A DNA stretch of 64,000 nucleotides from an uncultured Chitinophagaceae bacterium (GTDB lineage: Bacteria; Bacteroidota; Bacteroidia; Chitinophagales; Chitinophagaceae): NCBI GenBank assembly GCA_937958995.1, contig CALGAP010000006.1, positions 124,001 to 188,000 of the forward strand. Direction: 5' to 3'. The notes below the pieces were generated by a model that worked only from the letters and a program-made list of their open reading frames with translations, did not search any database and was not told the DNA's origin. Made by a program: the position numbers and the translations under genes. Shown one piece after another: positions 1 to 9,110 of the stretch; position 1 is the stretch's first letter; the number at the start of each line of letters is the position of its first letter.

Positions 1-3000
1 TATTCATCCATGACGGCCCGTGCAGTAACCCCCACCACTTTCAAGGTATCCATACCTGTAAGCGGCACGCGGCAGCCGGTGCTGTCAATCAGGATCAGTT
101 TCGGAATAAAACTACCAGCGCTGGTGTAAGTATGCTGCACTTCCGAATCATTCGAAGGCAATACGGTACCGTCGTTAAAATCCCACACAAACGACACATC
201 GCTGGTAGTAGTAGCCTTCATATTTACTGTAAGCGGTTTGCAACCTGCCAGCGGTGCATAGCTGAATACACCCTGCGGACCTTTCACCACCATTTTCTGA
301 ATGGCAGTATCGGTACAACCGCCAGGACCTTGCAAAATTTGTTTTACATAATATACCCCCGGCATATTGTAGTAGTGCTCGGGATTTTCCAGCACAGAAA
401 CAGATCCGTCACCAAAATCCCATTTCAAGGTCTTGTAACCTTTGGCATGACTGGTAAACTGTACCTGCAGCGGAGGACAGGAAGATACTGAATCAGACAC
501 AGTGAATCCTGCCTGCGGCAATGTGATGCTGATGTATTGTTGTTTGGTGACAGCACCGGTACAACCATACGCATCTTCCACGCTCAGCGTGACTGTATAT
601 GTGCCGGGGGCAGCATAAAAATGAACGGGCGACTGGCTGGCAGAAATTTTTCCATCACCAAAATCCCAATGATATTTCAGGTTGGCACCGCTGCTGAGGT
701 TTTTGAATGTGATTGGTTTGCCGGGACATGATGCCGTATCGGCTGATGAAAAATCGACAACAGGTTTTGAAATAATGATCGCCGAAGTTTTCTTCACCAC
801 ACTGGAACAACCATAGCTGTCGTTCACCATAAGGGTAACATTATATTTGCCGGTATCGGTATAGCTATGGGTAAATGGCGAAGTGGCCTGAGCATCGGTA
901 GTGCCATCGCCATAATTCCAGCTCCAGGATGTAATCGGGTGAATGCCGTCGGAAGTTGATTGGTCAACAAACAATGCAGAGGCGCCGATACAGATAGTCT
1001 GCTGCTGCACGTTGAATGCGGCAGTGGGGCCGTAAATCTTCACAGCCTGGTCGTGTGTAACGGTATATTGACAACCGTTCACATCTGTATAGCGCAACAC
1101 CACTGTGTAGTTACCTGCTTTTGAATACTTGTGATTGACGTTAGCCTCGGTAGCTTTTTGTCCATCGCCAAAATCCCAGGTAATGCTGGCAATATACTTC
1201 GCATCGTAGTTCAGCGCATTGAACTGTACATTAATGTCTTTACAAATTTCGGTGGCGCTGGTGCTGATCTCAAGCTTTTCGTCGGCAATAGTGATGGTGC
1301 TGGTGGCGATATCGGAACAATCACCATTCCATACGGTGAGCTTCACCGTATAAATACCCCTGGCTGCATAGCGGTGAGAGGGATTGAGTTCGGTGCTGGT
1401 AGTGCCGTCACCAAAATCCCATTGCCAGGTCCTGGCGCCAATCGAAAAATTTTCAAGAGAAAGCAAACACTTATCATCGCAATCCTGGCGCGACCTGAAG
1501 CGCGCGATGGGCGGTTCGATATGCACAGCACGCTTTTTCACCAGCGCATCGGAACACTCATTGTTCCATGCAACCAGTTTTACATCAAACCAACCGGTAT
1601 CGCGGTACTGATAGCTGAATGCATTCACATTGCTGATGCCGCCATCGCCCAGTTCCCAAAGCACCTTTGTACCGGGCGGTGTGCTGGTATTTTCAAAATA
1701 AATTTTATTGCCGCCGCAGGCCTCGCCGGGTGTGTTGGCAAAACTAACAACAGGCTTTTTGCTTACGCGCACGGCGTTTGGCACCACCACAGAATCCTTG
1801 CAACCAGTAGTGGTTGTGAAAAATAATTTTACCGTAAAGCTGCCTTCAACATCATAAGTCTTTACCGGACTGGTTTCGGTGGAGATTGTGCCATCGCCAA
1901 ACTCCCAACGGTACTCAGCAATATTTATCCCTGCCTCCGTGGTGGCTTTGAAGGGAACATTTAACCCAACGCATCCCCGTTGCGGTAAATTGGGAATAGT
2001 CACCTGAGGACGCGTAACGGTGATATAGTCTTTCTTGACCAGTGAATCAACACAACCTCCCGCGCCGGTCACGAACAATTTCACCGTGAATGTGCCGAAT
2101 GTGTTATAGGTATGTTCCGATTCGCGCGTGTTGGCGGTGGCGCCATCGCCAAATTCCCAACGATGGGCAATGCCGGTATTCTCGGCACTGAAATTGACGC
2201 GCGCTGGAATGCTGCAGAATGTCTGCTGATCGCTGGTAAATGATACAGTGGGTTTGCTGAATACTGCTACCGATTTCGTTACAGAGTCCACGCATTTTTC
2301 GTAGGTATTCACCAGTTTGATATCGAAGGTGCCGGTTTTGAAAAATGCCTTTTGCGGATTGAGCGCCGTTGAACCAGTACCATCACCAAAATTCCAAACA
2401 GCCGACACCGGCTGGGGTGAGGAATTGTTGGTGACAGGAATGATTTGTCCATAACAAATGCTGTCGGGTAGGCTGAATTGCGTTACGGTAGTGCCCACTC
2501 TCACCAGCGCTTCCTTGCGCAGCGTATCGATACATCCTTCGCTGCTGGCGGTGACGAGTGTGACGGTATAAGTGCCGTTTTTCGTATAGGTATGATAGGG
2601 GTTGGTGGCGGTGGAGCCATTGCCATCACCGAAATTCCAGTTATAGCTAAGGGTGCCCGGACCTGCGGAAGCATTTTGAAAAAACACGGTGGAAGGAGCC
2701 GAGCAGTTCTGGTCCGACGAATCGGTAAAGGCCGATTGCACGCCCGAGCCGATCTTCACATATTGGTCTTTGCTGATGGTATGCGTGCAGCCTTTGTCGG
2801 TGGTGATCTTAAGGGTGACGGTATAGTTGCCGGCATTGTAGTAGGCGTGCTCGGGGTGCTGCAGGGTGCTGGTATGACCATCGCCAAAATCCCATTCCCA
2901 TCGGCTCACGGTGGCGCCTGGGGCAATGCTTTTATCGGTAAAACGAAGCCGCAGCGGCGAGCAGCCCACCGAATCGGAGGCTATAAAATCGGCCACCGGG

Positions 3001-3332
3001 TTGGAATATACGGTTATAAAATGCTCTTTTATAAGGGAATCGCTGCCACTGGCATTTTTCACTACCAGTTTTACAGGGTACGTTCCGGGTAGAAAGTATA
3101 CAGCAGAAGGATTTTGAAAAAGTGAGATGGTGCCATTGCCAAGATCCCATTGCCATGATTGCGGGTTGCCAGTAGACTGATCACTGAACTGCACTACCAG
3201 TGGAGCACAACCCGCTGTGGTATTGCTGGTAAACTTCGCCTGCAGCTGCTGAGACGATGCCGGCAGTTGAACCAGGCAAAGACCAATAGCCAGCAATGCC
3301 GGCAGGGATATTGGAAACTTCCGGATTTTCAT
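1..3332 (-). CDS. Giant secreted PKD-repeat protein (C-terminus outside window)
   Basis: The reading frame is open from an ATG at 3332 to the left edge, about 1110 codons, so the end is missing. The first ~28 residues are a signal peptide (MKIRKFP, hydrophobic core, then SSQQ). After that the protein is a tandem array of PKD domains: I count 13 copies of the W-(D/E/N)-(F/L/Y)-(G/N)-(D/N)-G signature, near 3135, 2880, 2620, 2380, 2145, 1890, 1645, 1410, 1165, 910, 650, 410 and 175, that is one per ~240 bp (~80 residues). Most repeats also carry a Gly-Cys pair near their start. PKD domains are extracellular Ig-like folds; in Bacteroidota such proteins usually end in a T9SS or gliding-associated C-terminal domain, which would lie outside this window. 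It is probably a surface adhesin; the ligand is unknown. Confidence 0.9.
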   Translation of the reverse strand, partial: MKIRKFPISLPALLAIGLCLVQLPASSQQLQAKFTSNTTAGCAPLVVQFSDQSTGNPQSWQWDLGNGTISLFQNPSAVYFLPGTYPVKLVVKNASGSDSLIKEHFITVYSNPVADFIASDSVGCSPLRLRFTDKSIAPGATVSRWEWDFGDGHTSTLQHPEHAYYNAGNYTVTLKITTDKGCTHTISKDQYVKIGSGVQSAFTDSSDQNCSAPSTVFFQNASAGPGTLSYNWNFGDGNGSTATNPYHTYTKNGTYTVTLVTASSEGCIDTLRKEALVRVGTTVTQFSLPDSICYGQIIPVTNNSSPQPVSAVWNFGDGTGSTALNPQKAFFKTGTFDIKLVNTYEKCVDSVTKSVAVFSKPTVSFTSDQQTFCSIPARVNFSAENTGIAHRWEFGDGATANTRESEHTYNTFGTFTVKLFVTGAGGCVDSLVKKDYITVTRPQVTIPNLPQRGCVGLNVPFKATTEAGINIAEYRWEFGDGTISTETSPVKTYDVEGSFTVKLFFTTTTGCKDSVVVPNAVRVSKKPVVSFANTPGEACGGNKIYFENTSTPPGTKVLWELGDGGISNVNAFSYQYRDTGWFDVKLVAWNNECSDALVKKRAVHIEPPIARFRSRQDCDDKCLLSLENFSIGARTWQWDFGDGTTSTELNPSHRYAARGIYTVKLTVWNGDCSDIATSTITIADEKLEISTSATEICKDINVQFNALNYDAKYIASITWDFGDGQKATEANVNHKYSKAGNYTVVLRYTDVNGCQYTVTHDQAVKIYGPTAAFNVQQQTICIGASALFVDQSTSDGIHPITSWSWNYGDGTTDAQATSPFTHSYTDTGKYNVTLMVNDSYGCSSVVKKTSAIIISKPVVDFSSADTASCPGKPITFKNLSSGANLKYHWDFGDGKISASQSPVHFYAAPGTYTVTLSVEDAYGCTGAVTKQQYISITLPQAGFTVSDSVSSCPPLQVQFTSHAKGYKTLKWDFGDGSVSVLENPEHYYNMPGVYYVKQILQGPGGCTDTAIQKMVVKGPQGVFSYAPLAGCKPLTVNMKATTTSDVSFVWDFNDGTVLPSNDSEVQHTYTSAGSFIPKLILIDSTGCRVPLTGMDTLKVVGVTARAVMDE

Positions 3333-3479
3333 CAGGTATTGATTGGAAATGGATTGTACAATTAACGCCCATTATTGAGTAATAATGTCGTAAAGGAGAA
3401 CAATAATATTTCCAATAAAAGAAAACCCGTAGTGATATTAAAGAAGCTCTGTAACTGCCTGGTGCCTGGTGCGCACGCG

Positions 3480-4382
3480 TTACGATTCGATTACCGTGCC
3501 TGTAGATGCTATGTACAGGTCGTACCAGTCCTGGTGATCGAGATCAATGGAAAATGCTTTCACGATATTCCGGATCCGCCTTTCACTGGTAGTGCCGATT
3601 ATGGGCAGCGCGCCCAGTTTTACAATCCAGGCCACTGCAATTGATTCGATATCGGCGTCGTATTTCTTTCCTATTTCCATCAGCTTGTTGCGCACCTTCA
3701 CGGCCAGGGCATCATTGCCGTTTTCGATACGGCCTCCGGCCAGTGGCGAAGTAGCCAGCGGCCGCATGAATTTTTGTTTAATGAAATCAATCTGGCCATT
3801 GTCCAACGCCGCCGTATTCAGCAGGTTGAATTCAATATGATTGGTTACGATGGGTATGCGCAGTGAAGAAGCCAGCAACTGGTGCTGAAAAACCGAAAAG
3901 CCTACCACCCCGATATTCTTGATTTTGCCCTTTTCTTTGAGCCGCTGCAATGTGAGCGCGGTCTCTTCGATATTGGAAAGGGGATCGAGATGGTTGAGTA
4001 AAAAGATGTCGATATAGTCGGTTTGCAGACGTTTGAGGGAATTGTCAACACTCTTGATAATGTGCTCGCTTGAGGTGTTGTAGTGCCTTACGCGCACACC
4101 CGGCTGACTGGGATGCGGTATCACCAGGCCAGCTTTGGTAAACAATACCACATCCTCGCGTTTGAAAGATTTCTGGCTAAGTACTTTCCCGAAAATCTCC
4201 TCGCACTGGTAGCCTCCATAGGTGTCGGCATGGTCGAATGTGTTGATGCCCATGTCGAGGCAGAGATTGATAATTTGTTCCATCGTGTTGGCCGGATTAC
4301 TTACATCCGCATGCCAGCGGTAAAAGCCATAGATGGCCGAAGACACTTTCGGCCCTGCATCACTGATATAAATTTTCTGCAT
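3480..4382 (-). CDS. Aldo/keto reductase
   Basis: This 300-residue protein has the aldo/keto reductase TIM-barrel pattern. The catalytic tetrad is visible as Asp50 and Tyr55 (TFDHADTYGG), Lys83 (LFTKAG) and His131 (LLNHLDP). The family reduces aldehydes and ketones with NADPH in the cytoplasm; the closest general type is the YdhF-like group, but the substrate cannot be read from the sequence. It starts 26 bp after the stop of the carboxymuconolactone-decarboxylase-like gene and is probably cotranscribed with it. The pair lies downstream of the palindromic operator at 5061-5087, so it may belong to the same regulon as the sulfur operons, which is inference. Confidence 0.88.
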   Translation of the reverse strand: MQKIYISDAGPKVSSAIYGFYRWHADVSNPANTMEQIINLCLDMGINTFDHADTYGGYQCEEIFGKVLSQKSFKREDVVLFTKAGLVIPHPSQPGVRVRHYNTSSEHIIKSVDNSLKRLQTDYIDIFLLNHLDPLSNIEETALTLQRLKEKGKIKNIGVVGFSVFQHQLLASSLRIPIVTNHIEFNLLNTAALDNGQIDFIKQKFMRPLATSPLAGGRIENGNDALAVKVRNKLMEIGKKYDADIESIAVAWIVKLGALPIIGTTSERRIRNIVKAFSIDLDHQDWYDLYIASTGTVIES

Positions 4383-4408
4383 AGTGGTTGTATGCGTTTG
4401 TATGGTGG

Positions 4409-4948
4409 TTATACATGAAATTTAGCCGGAACGAAGTCCAAAAGACAATCATCAAGATCAGTTTCGGTGACATTACTGAAAATGCTGGTGGCGATGGTCT
4501 GGCCGGCAAAGGCAATCAACACCACCATCTCTTCGCGGTTATGATAGCGGGCCAGGTCACCATACACATAATCATTGATGCAACCTTTGTGCGTAGCAAT
4601 TGCACTGCCAAAGTTCATCAGCTTTTTCTCGTGATCGTTCAGCGCGAGCGCCTCGGGTTTATCACCCAACTGAATCAACAGTCTCCTGAAGAAGGTGGAC
4701 CAGAGCTGGCAGTTATAGGCATACGAAACAGAATATCCGTATAAGGCGGCAGCACGATCGCCTACCAATGCCTGCACTTTTTCATATAAGGGATACCATT
4801 GCAGGTATATCTCTGATGCCAGCGGCGAATGCGCCAGCGTGGCATACAGGTTTGAAATGTTCCCTTCTCTCGGCGATGCAAATTTTTCAAAGGCCTTACG
4901 CACTTGCTGCGGCACATTGTCGCTTTCCAAAGGTGTAATACGAGCCAT
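4409..4948 (-). CDS. Carboxymuconolactone decarboxylase / AhpD-like protein lacking the CxxC motif
   Basis: The 179-residue all-alpha protein resembles the AhpD/CMD superfamily (entry into the fold with SVSYAYNCQLW, then ALALNDHEKKLMNFGSAIATHKG). Active AhpD-type members carry C-x-x-C-x-x-x-H at this place; here only the first Cys remains and Trp and Phe replace the second Cys and the His (CQLWSTFF), so thiol peroxidase chemistry is unlikely. I start it at the ATG at 4948; a GTG two codons upstream (4954) is possible. The leader contains a perfect hairpin (4979-4998) and a 27-bp palindrome (5061-5087). The function is unknown; family placement is moderately sure. Confidence 0.7.
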   Translation of the reverse strand: MARITPLESDNVPQQVRKAFEKFASPREGNISNLYATLAHSPLASEIYLQWYPLYEKVQALVGDRAAALYGYSVSYAYNCQLWSTFFRRLLIQLGDKPEALALNDHEKKLMNFGSAIATHKGCINDYVYGDLARYHNREEMVVLIAFAGQTIATSIFSNVTETDLDDCLLDFVPAKFHV

Positions 4949-4978
4949 ACTCACTGCTTTTAATTAGATACTAAAGAA

Positions 4979-4998
4979 GGCTGTATAGAAATACAGCC
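4979..4998 (-). terminator. Hairpin after yeiH / in the leader of the CMD-like gene
   Basis: Two perfect 8-base arms (GGCTGTAT and ATACAGCC) enclose a 4-base loop, followed on the minus strand by TTCTTTAG. It could end the yeiH transcript or act as a structured leader, because it lies only 30 bp upstream of the next start codon. Confidence 0.5.
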
Positions 4999-5060
4999 CG
5001 GTTTCTGTTTGCTTGTCATAAGAAATAAAACGTCAACAGGCCCCAAGTTAGGAGAAATTT

Positions 5061-5087
5061 ATTAGTCTACAAAAAAGGTGGACTAAT
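5061..5087. promoter_or_regulatory. Palindromic operator, site A
   Basis: Two 10-base arms (ATTAGTCTAC and GTGGACTAAT) around a 7-base spacer match as inverted repeats at 9 of 10 positions. The core GTCTAC-N7-GTGGAC has exactly the same spacing as the sites upstream of susC (17349-17367) and cysH (29170-29188, 29224-29242). It lies after the yeiH stop and ~115 bp before the CMD-like gene, so that gene is the likely target. Confidence 0.7.
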
Positions 5088-5106
5088 AATTTTTTCAACA
5101 GAAATT

Positions 5107-6357
5107 TTAAGCAAACAGCAACCATGCTATCACCAAAGTAACGACAATGTTGAAGCCTTGTGCTGCTAAGAAGGCATATAAAGGTGTTTTGGAGTTATTG
5201 TTAAAAAGGTCGGCAAAGCGGGTCTCCAGTCCGATGCTGGTAAAAGCCAGTGCAAACCAGAGTCCCTGCAGGTTTTTGAGCGGATTTTTTACCGTTGCGG
5301 CAGCCTCAGCAGAAATCACAAAAGAGAATAATAATGAAGCCGCTATAAACCCGATTACAAATTTGGGGAAGCGCTCCCATATCAGTCTGCCCGAAGGTTT
5401 GCCCTCCTTAGCCATAGGGTGCTTGGTATAGGTCCAGTATAGTGAAATGACAAATGCGGCCACGCCCAGCAGCACATTTTGCGAGAACTTCACAATGGTG
5501 CTGATTTTTAACGCAGTATCACCCACCAGGGTGCCTGATGCGACCACAGCGCCGGTAGTGTCGATGGTGCCGCCCAGCCAGGCGCCTGTTACCTCCTGCG
5601 GAAAATGGAAATATTCCGCAATCAGGGGCATAAAGATCATCATGGGTATGGCACAAACCAGCACCAGCGAAATAACGTATGATAATTTTTTTGAATCGCC
5701 CTTAATGGCGCCTGCGGTGGCAATGGCGGCCGACACACCGCAAATAGATACCGCGCTTGATATCATCATGCTCAGCTCATCATCAATCTTCAACCGGCGG
5801 CATACCCACCAGGCAAAGTACCATACCGATAACACTACCGCCAAAGCCTGAATCAAGCCCCGCGAGCCCGCGTGCAGTATGTCGCCAAAGATTACGCTCG
5901 TGCCCAGCAGTACCAACCCGATTTTCACAAACAATTCAGTTGATAGTGCATTGCGAAACCATTCCGGCAGTTTAAAAAAGTTGCCGATCAGCAAACCGAT
6001 GGCCAGGCTAAAGATCACCGCCTCCAGGTTCAGGTCTTTCAAAGTCTTGTTGCCCGCAATGATCAGGGCGACAACTGTAAGCAGGTAAACCAGCGGAAAA
6101 TTAATCACGAAACTTTTTACCGCTTTGCCGTTCACCACTGCAGCCAGCACGGCAATTACCAGCACAAAAGCAAACTGGTACAGTATTTTCAACAAATTTT
6201 CTGCCGACAAAACCTTGCCCGTCAGCTCGGCACCATTATTCCAGGAAAACGAAGGCACGGGCACAGACAACCCGGCCAATAACACAGCGATGATAAGACC
6301 GCCAAAGATCACCGCGGTCCAGTCTTCATTGATAACAAGTTTTTTTCCTTCAGGCAT
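5107..6357 (-). CDS. YeiH-family putative sulfate exporter (membrane protein)
   Basis: The 416-residue protein is almost entirely hydrophobic with about 10-11 membrane segments and matches the YeiH/UPF0324 family, often annotated as putative sulfate exporters. Recognisable family stretches are LEAVIFSLAIGLLIGNFF, SICGVSAAIATAGAI and GAWLGGTIDTTGAVVASG. It overlaps the upstream FAD oxidoreductase gene by 8 bp and is the last gene of the operon that begins with susC at 17020. Placed behind a periplasmic sulfite dehydrogenase, a role in moving sulfate or sulfite out of the cell is reasonable, but the family's transport activity is an annotation tradition and not something the sequence proves. 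Confidence 0.85.
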   Translation of the reverse strand: MPEGKKLVINEDWTAVIFGGLIIAVLLAGLSVPVPSFSWNNGAELTGKVLSAENLLKILYQFAFVLVIAVLAAVVNGKAVKSFVINFPLVYLLTVVALIIAGNKTLKDLNLEAVIFSLAIGLLIGNFFKLPEWFRNALSTELFVKIGLVLLGTSVIFGDILHAGSRGLIQALAVVLSVWYFAWWVCRRLKIDDELSMMISSAVSICGVSAAIATAGAIKGDSKKLSYVISLVLVCAIPMMIFMPLIAEYFHFPQEVTGAWLGGTIDTTGAVVASGTLVGDTALKISTIVKFSQNVLLGVAAFVISLYWTYTKHPMAKEGKPSGRLIWERFPKFVIGFIAASLLFSFVISAEAAATVKNPLKNLQGLWFALAFTSIGLETRFADLFNNNSKTPLYAFLAAQGFNIVVTLVIAWLLFA

Positions 6358-7792
6358 TTTTGATTTCGGTTTTAAAAATATCTTTCAATGCGCGCGCGGC
6401 GGCATTATATCCGCACATGCCGTGTACGCCTCCGCCGGGCGGCGTGGAAGAAGAACATATATAAATTCCTTTTGCCGATGTCTTATACGGCGACCAGCGC
6501 AGCGCGGGCCGCGTAAACAGTTGTCCCAGGTCTATAATACCGCCATTGATGTCTCCTCCAATATAGTTGGGATTGTATTCCTGCAGTTGCGCGGTGTTGA
6601 ATGTATGTCTTGCTAAAATGCGCTCGCGAAATCCCGATGCAAAACGCTCCACCTGTTTTTCAATCGCCTCTGTCATATCAACCGTGCTTCCATTGGGCAC
6701 ATGACAATAAGCCCAGGCGGTGTGTTTGCCCGCCGGTGCGCGCGTATCATCAAACAAACTTTGCTGCGCCAGCAGCACAAATGGTTTTTCCGGGTGACCT
6801 CCTTTATGTGCGGCCGCTTCAGATGCAGCAATTTCTTCCAGGGTATTTCCGATATGCACGGTGCCCGCCCGCCGGCACGCTTCAGCTTTGAAGGGTATGG
6901 GGCCGTCGAGCGCCCAGTCAACTTTAAACACGCCCATGCCGTAACGGTATCTCGACAATTGCCATTTGTACAAGGAAGAAAATTGATGACCCGCAATTTG
7001 CAAAAGTTGTTTCGGCGTAACATCCAACAACACAGCGCGCGATGAGGGCAATTGCTGCATAGACGTGATCAGCGTATTGGTTTCAATTTTTCCGCCCAAT
7101 GAAATAAAATAATCCGCCATCGCTTTCGCAATTGATTGCGAACCGCCACGCGGCAGCGGCCAACCGTACAGATGCCCGGCGGTGGCCAGCACCAGTCCAA
7201 TAGCCGCTGTAGTGGCATTGGATAAAGGCTGAATAGAATGCGCGGCCAGTCCTGCCCACAAACCCTTCGCTTCTTTCGTCTTAAAGCGGCCGCCCACCAT
7301 CAGTGCAGATTGCATGGCCACTGCGCCAAACTTTGCCATCAGCAAGGGATGCTTCGGAATGCGCAGGGGCGCTAAAGTATCATTTACAATAACCGGCCAT
7401 GATTGAATAACGGGTAATAACAACCGAACATACTTATCAGCATCCTCGCCCAGCGATCGCGAGGTATCTTCCAGCGACTGCACCAGTTGTGCGGCGCTGC
7501 CATCATCAAATGGATGCGCGGCTGCTACGGGAGGGTTGATCCACTCAAGACCAAACTGCTGCAAAGGGAGTGATTGAAAAAAAGGTGAGGCTACTGCCAT
7601 GGGGTGAATGGCAGAACAGATATCGTGTTTAAACCCGGGCAGGCACAACTCTTCAGTGCGCATGCCGCCTCCGATGGTGCTTTTTGCTTCAAGCAACAGC
7701 ACGGAGAGGCCCTCCCGCTGTAAGGTGATGGCAGCAGCAAGTCCATTGGGCCCCGAGCCCACTACTATTGCATCATAATCTGTTCTGCTCAC
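6350..7792 (-). CDS. FAD-dependent oxidoreductase (phytoene-desaturase/PYROXD2-like)
   Basis: The 480-residue protein begins with a dinucleotide-binding motif (AIVVGSGPNGLAAAITLQ, then LLLEAKSTIGGGMRTEE) and ends with a second FAD-contact region (STPPGGGVHGMCGYNAA), the arrangement of the NAD(P)/FAD-dependent amine-oxidase and phytoene-desaturase-like superfamily. It has no signal peptide, so it acts in the cytoplasm. The start is a GTG at 7792. It follows the sulfite dehydrogenase gene by 37 bp and overlaps yeiH by 8 bp, so it is an operon member, yet no such enzyme is known to me in sulfur oxidation. The substrate is unknown; carotenoid synthesis is unlikely since no other carotenoid gene is near. 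Confidence 0.82.
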   Translation of the reverse strand: MSRTDYDAIVVGSGPNGLAAAITLQREGLSVLLLEAKSTIGGGMRTEELCLPGFKHDICSAIHPMAVASPFFQSLPLQQFGLEWINPPVAAAHPFDDGSAAQLVQSLEDTSRSLGEDADKYVRLLLPVIQSWPVIVNDTLAPLRIPKHPLLMAKFGAVAMQSALMVGGRFKTKEAKGLWAGLAAHSIQPLSNATTAAIGLVLATAGHLYGWPLPRGGSQSIAKAMADYFISLGGKIETNTLITSMQQLPSSRAVLLDVTPKQLLQIAGHQFSSLYKWQLSRYRYGMGVFKVDWALDGPIPFKAEACRRAGTVHIGNTLEEIAASEAAAHKGGHPEKPFVLLAQQSLFDDTRAPAGKHTAWAYCHVPNGSTVDMTEAIEKQVERFASGFRERILARHTFNTAQLQEYNPNYIGGDINGGIIDLGQLFTRPALRWSPYKTSAKGIYICSSSTPPGGGVHGMCGYNAAARALKDIFKTEIKNA

Positions 7793-7829
7793 GTGAATTT
7801 TTCATAAACAATGGTAATATATTTCCGCC

Positions 7830-9065
7830 TTATTTCCATTTTTCGGGCCTGAACAATACCTGTCCATCCCTTTTTATTTCCCATGCAGTGATGGGATTGA
7901 GATGATAACCGCCCATATCCCTGCCCCTTGCCTGCACCAGTTTCTCCAGCGTAGGCTGGATATAGCCGGTCTCATCGATGGCCCGGCTCATAATGGCAGT
8001 CTCATTGCCATCCCATCTCCACAAATAACGGAAACGTGTATGTGCCTTGTCCAGCACCGGATCCTGCAATTGCGCAGGGTACCATTTTTTACCATTGTCG
8101 GTACTGACTTCTACTTTCAGGATTTTGCCACGCCCGCTCCAGGCCAACCCACGAATTTCTACCCAGCCTTTCTCCAACTGCACAGGATAAGCGGGGAATG
8201 TAATAATAGAACGGGCATCCATATCAAAACTAAACTGCCTGATTTTCCCGTTGACAGGCTCTGTGTATTTAGAAGTCTCCTCGCGGGTCATGAAAGGTTT
8301 ATCAGACAATTCAATTCGCCTGAGCCATTTCACACTGGTATTTCCCTCCCACCCCGGCAAAAACAGGCGGGCAGGGTAACCCTGTTCCGGCCGCAAGGCT
8401 TCACCATTCTGTCCATAAGCAATCATTGCATCCTGCCATCCTTTCTGCACGGGAATACTGCGCGTCATCACAGCCGCATCCGAACCTTCGGCCAGGAACC
8501 AGGTGGCACGCGAATCTACGCCCACTTCCCGGAAGAGGGTGGCCAGCATCACACCTGTCCACTCGCTCTGGCTGGTGAGCCCGCATATTTCCTGTGGGGT
8601 CATTTTTTCCCTGCCGGTCCTGAAATTACCCGAGCATTCCAGGAAGGCGATGCGCGATACCGAGGGAAACCTTTTCAAATCACGCAGGGTAAAGATCATA
8701 GGCTTTTTCACCATGCCGTGGATCAGCAACTGGTATTGGTCGGGATCTATCAGCGGCACACCCCCGTGATGTCTTTCAAAATGCAGATCTGATGGCGTAA
8801 TCATGCCGTGCAGGTGTTGCAACGGGGTGCGCGAGGAAGTGTCGGAAGGTATTTTTTTCAGCTGTTCAAATGGTGAACGCGATCCCAGCGTGCCGGGTGG
8901 CGGTCCCTGCGTTTTGGTAGGATCGGCAGGTATATCCGGGACCGCCGCGGGCACCTGTTGCCCGGTCGCGGTACGCACCAAAGCTATTGTGGCCGCCGTT
9001 GCCGCACCTACCAGTAATTTGCGGCGACTCAGCCTTTGCGTCGTTTTATTTCTTTCTTCGCTCAT
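7830..9065 (-). CDS. Molybdopterin sulfite dehydrogenase, SoxC/SorA type
   Basis: The protein (411 residues from the ATG at 9065; a TTG at 9077 is less likely) starts with a twin-arginine signal (RLSRRKLLVGAATAAT), so it is exported folded to the periplasm. The oxidoreductase molybdopterin domain spans roughly residues 80-270, with the Mo-ligand Cys at about 144 (AFLECSGN) and the motif GWEGNTSVKWLRRI. The Mo-co dimerisation domain follows (KGWVEIRGLAWSGRGKILKVEVSTDNGKKW). The family oxidises sulfite to sulfate, passing electrons to a c-type cytochrome. Its direct upstream neighbour is such a cytochrome, matching the SoxC-SoxD pairing. It is probably the sulfite-oxidising step of this operon. 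Confidence 0.9.
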   Translation of the reverse strand: MSEERNKTTQRLSRRKLLVGAATAATIALVRTATGQQVPAAVPDIPADPTKTQGPPPGTLGSRSPFEQLKKIPSDTSSRTPLQHLHGMITPSDLHFERHHGGVPLIDPDQYQLLIHGMVKKPMIFTLRDLKRFPSVSRIAFLECSGNFRTGREKMTPQEICGLTSQSEWTGVMLATLFREVGVDSRATWFLAEGSDAAVMTRSIPVQKGWQDAMIAYGQNGEALRPEQGYPARLFLPGWEGNTSVKWLRRIELSDKPFMTREETSKYTEPVNGKIRQFSFDMDARSIITFPAYPVQLEKGWVEIRGLAWSGRGKILKVEVSTDNGKKWYPAQLQDPVLDKAHTRFRYLWRWDGNETAIMSRAIDETGYIQPTLEKLVQARGRDMGGYHLNPITAWEIKRDGQVLFRPEKWK

Positions 9066-9110
9066 CTTACTAATCAAAGTCTCATCCCGGCATGCCGGGC
9101 TATAATCTGT

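Noticed and set aside
1131..1826. Plus-strand open frame of 231 codons inside the PKD gene region
   Set aside because: It lies opposite the strong PKD repeats of the minus strand and shows only repeat-driven residue bias (SITKIP-like strings recurring every 240 bp), so it is a shadow frame.
170..3140. CRISPR-like regularly spaced repeats
   Set aside because: The 240-bp periodic motif encodes the conserved DFGDG of PKD domains and varies at synonymous positions; it is a protein repeat.
4961..5019. Short ORF (19 codons, one Cys) upstream of the CMD-like gene, as a third leader peptide
   Set aside because: It has a single Cys and no Cys run, no good initiation context, and it overlaps the hairpin; the similarity to the two Cys-rich leaders is not convincing.
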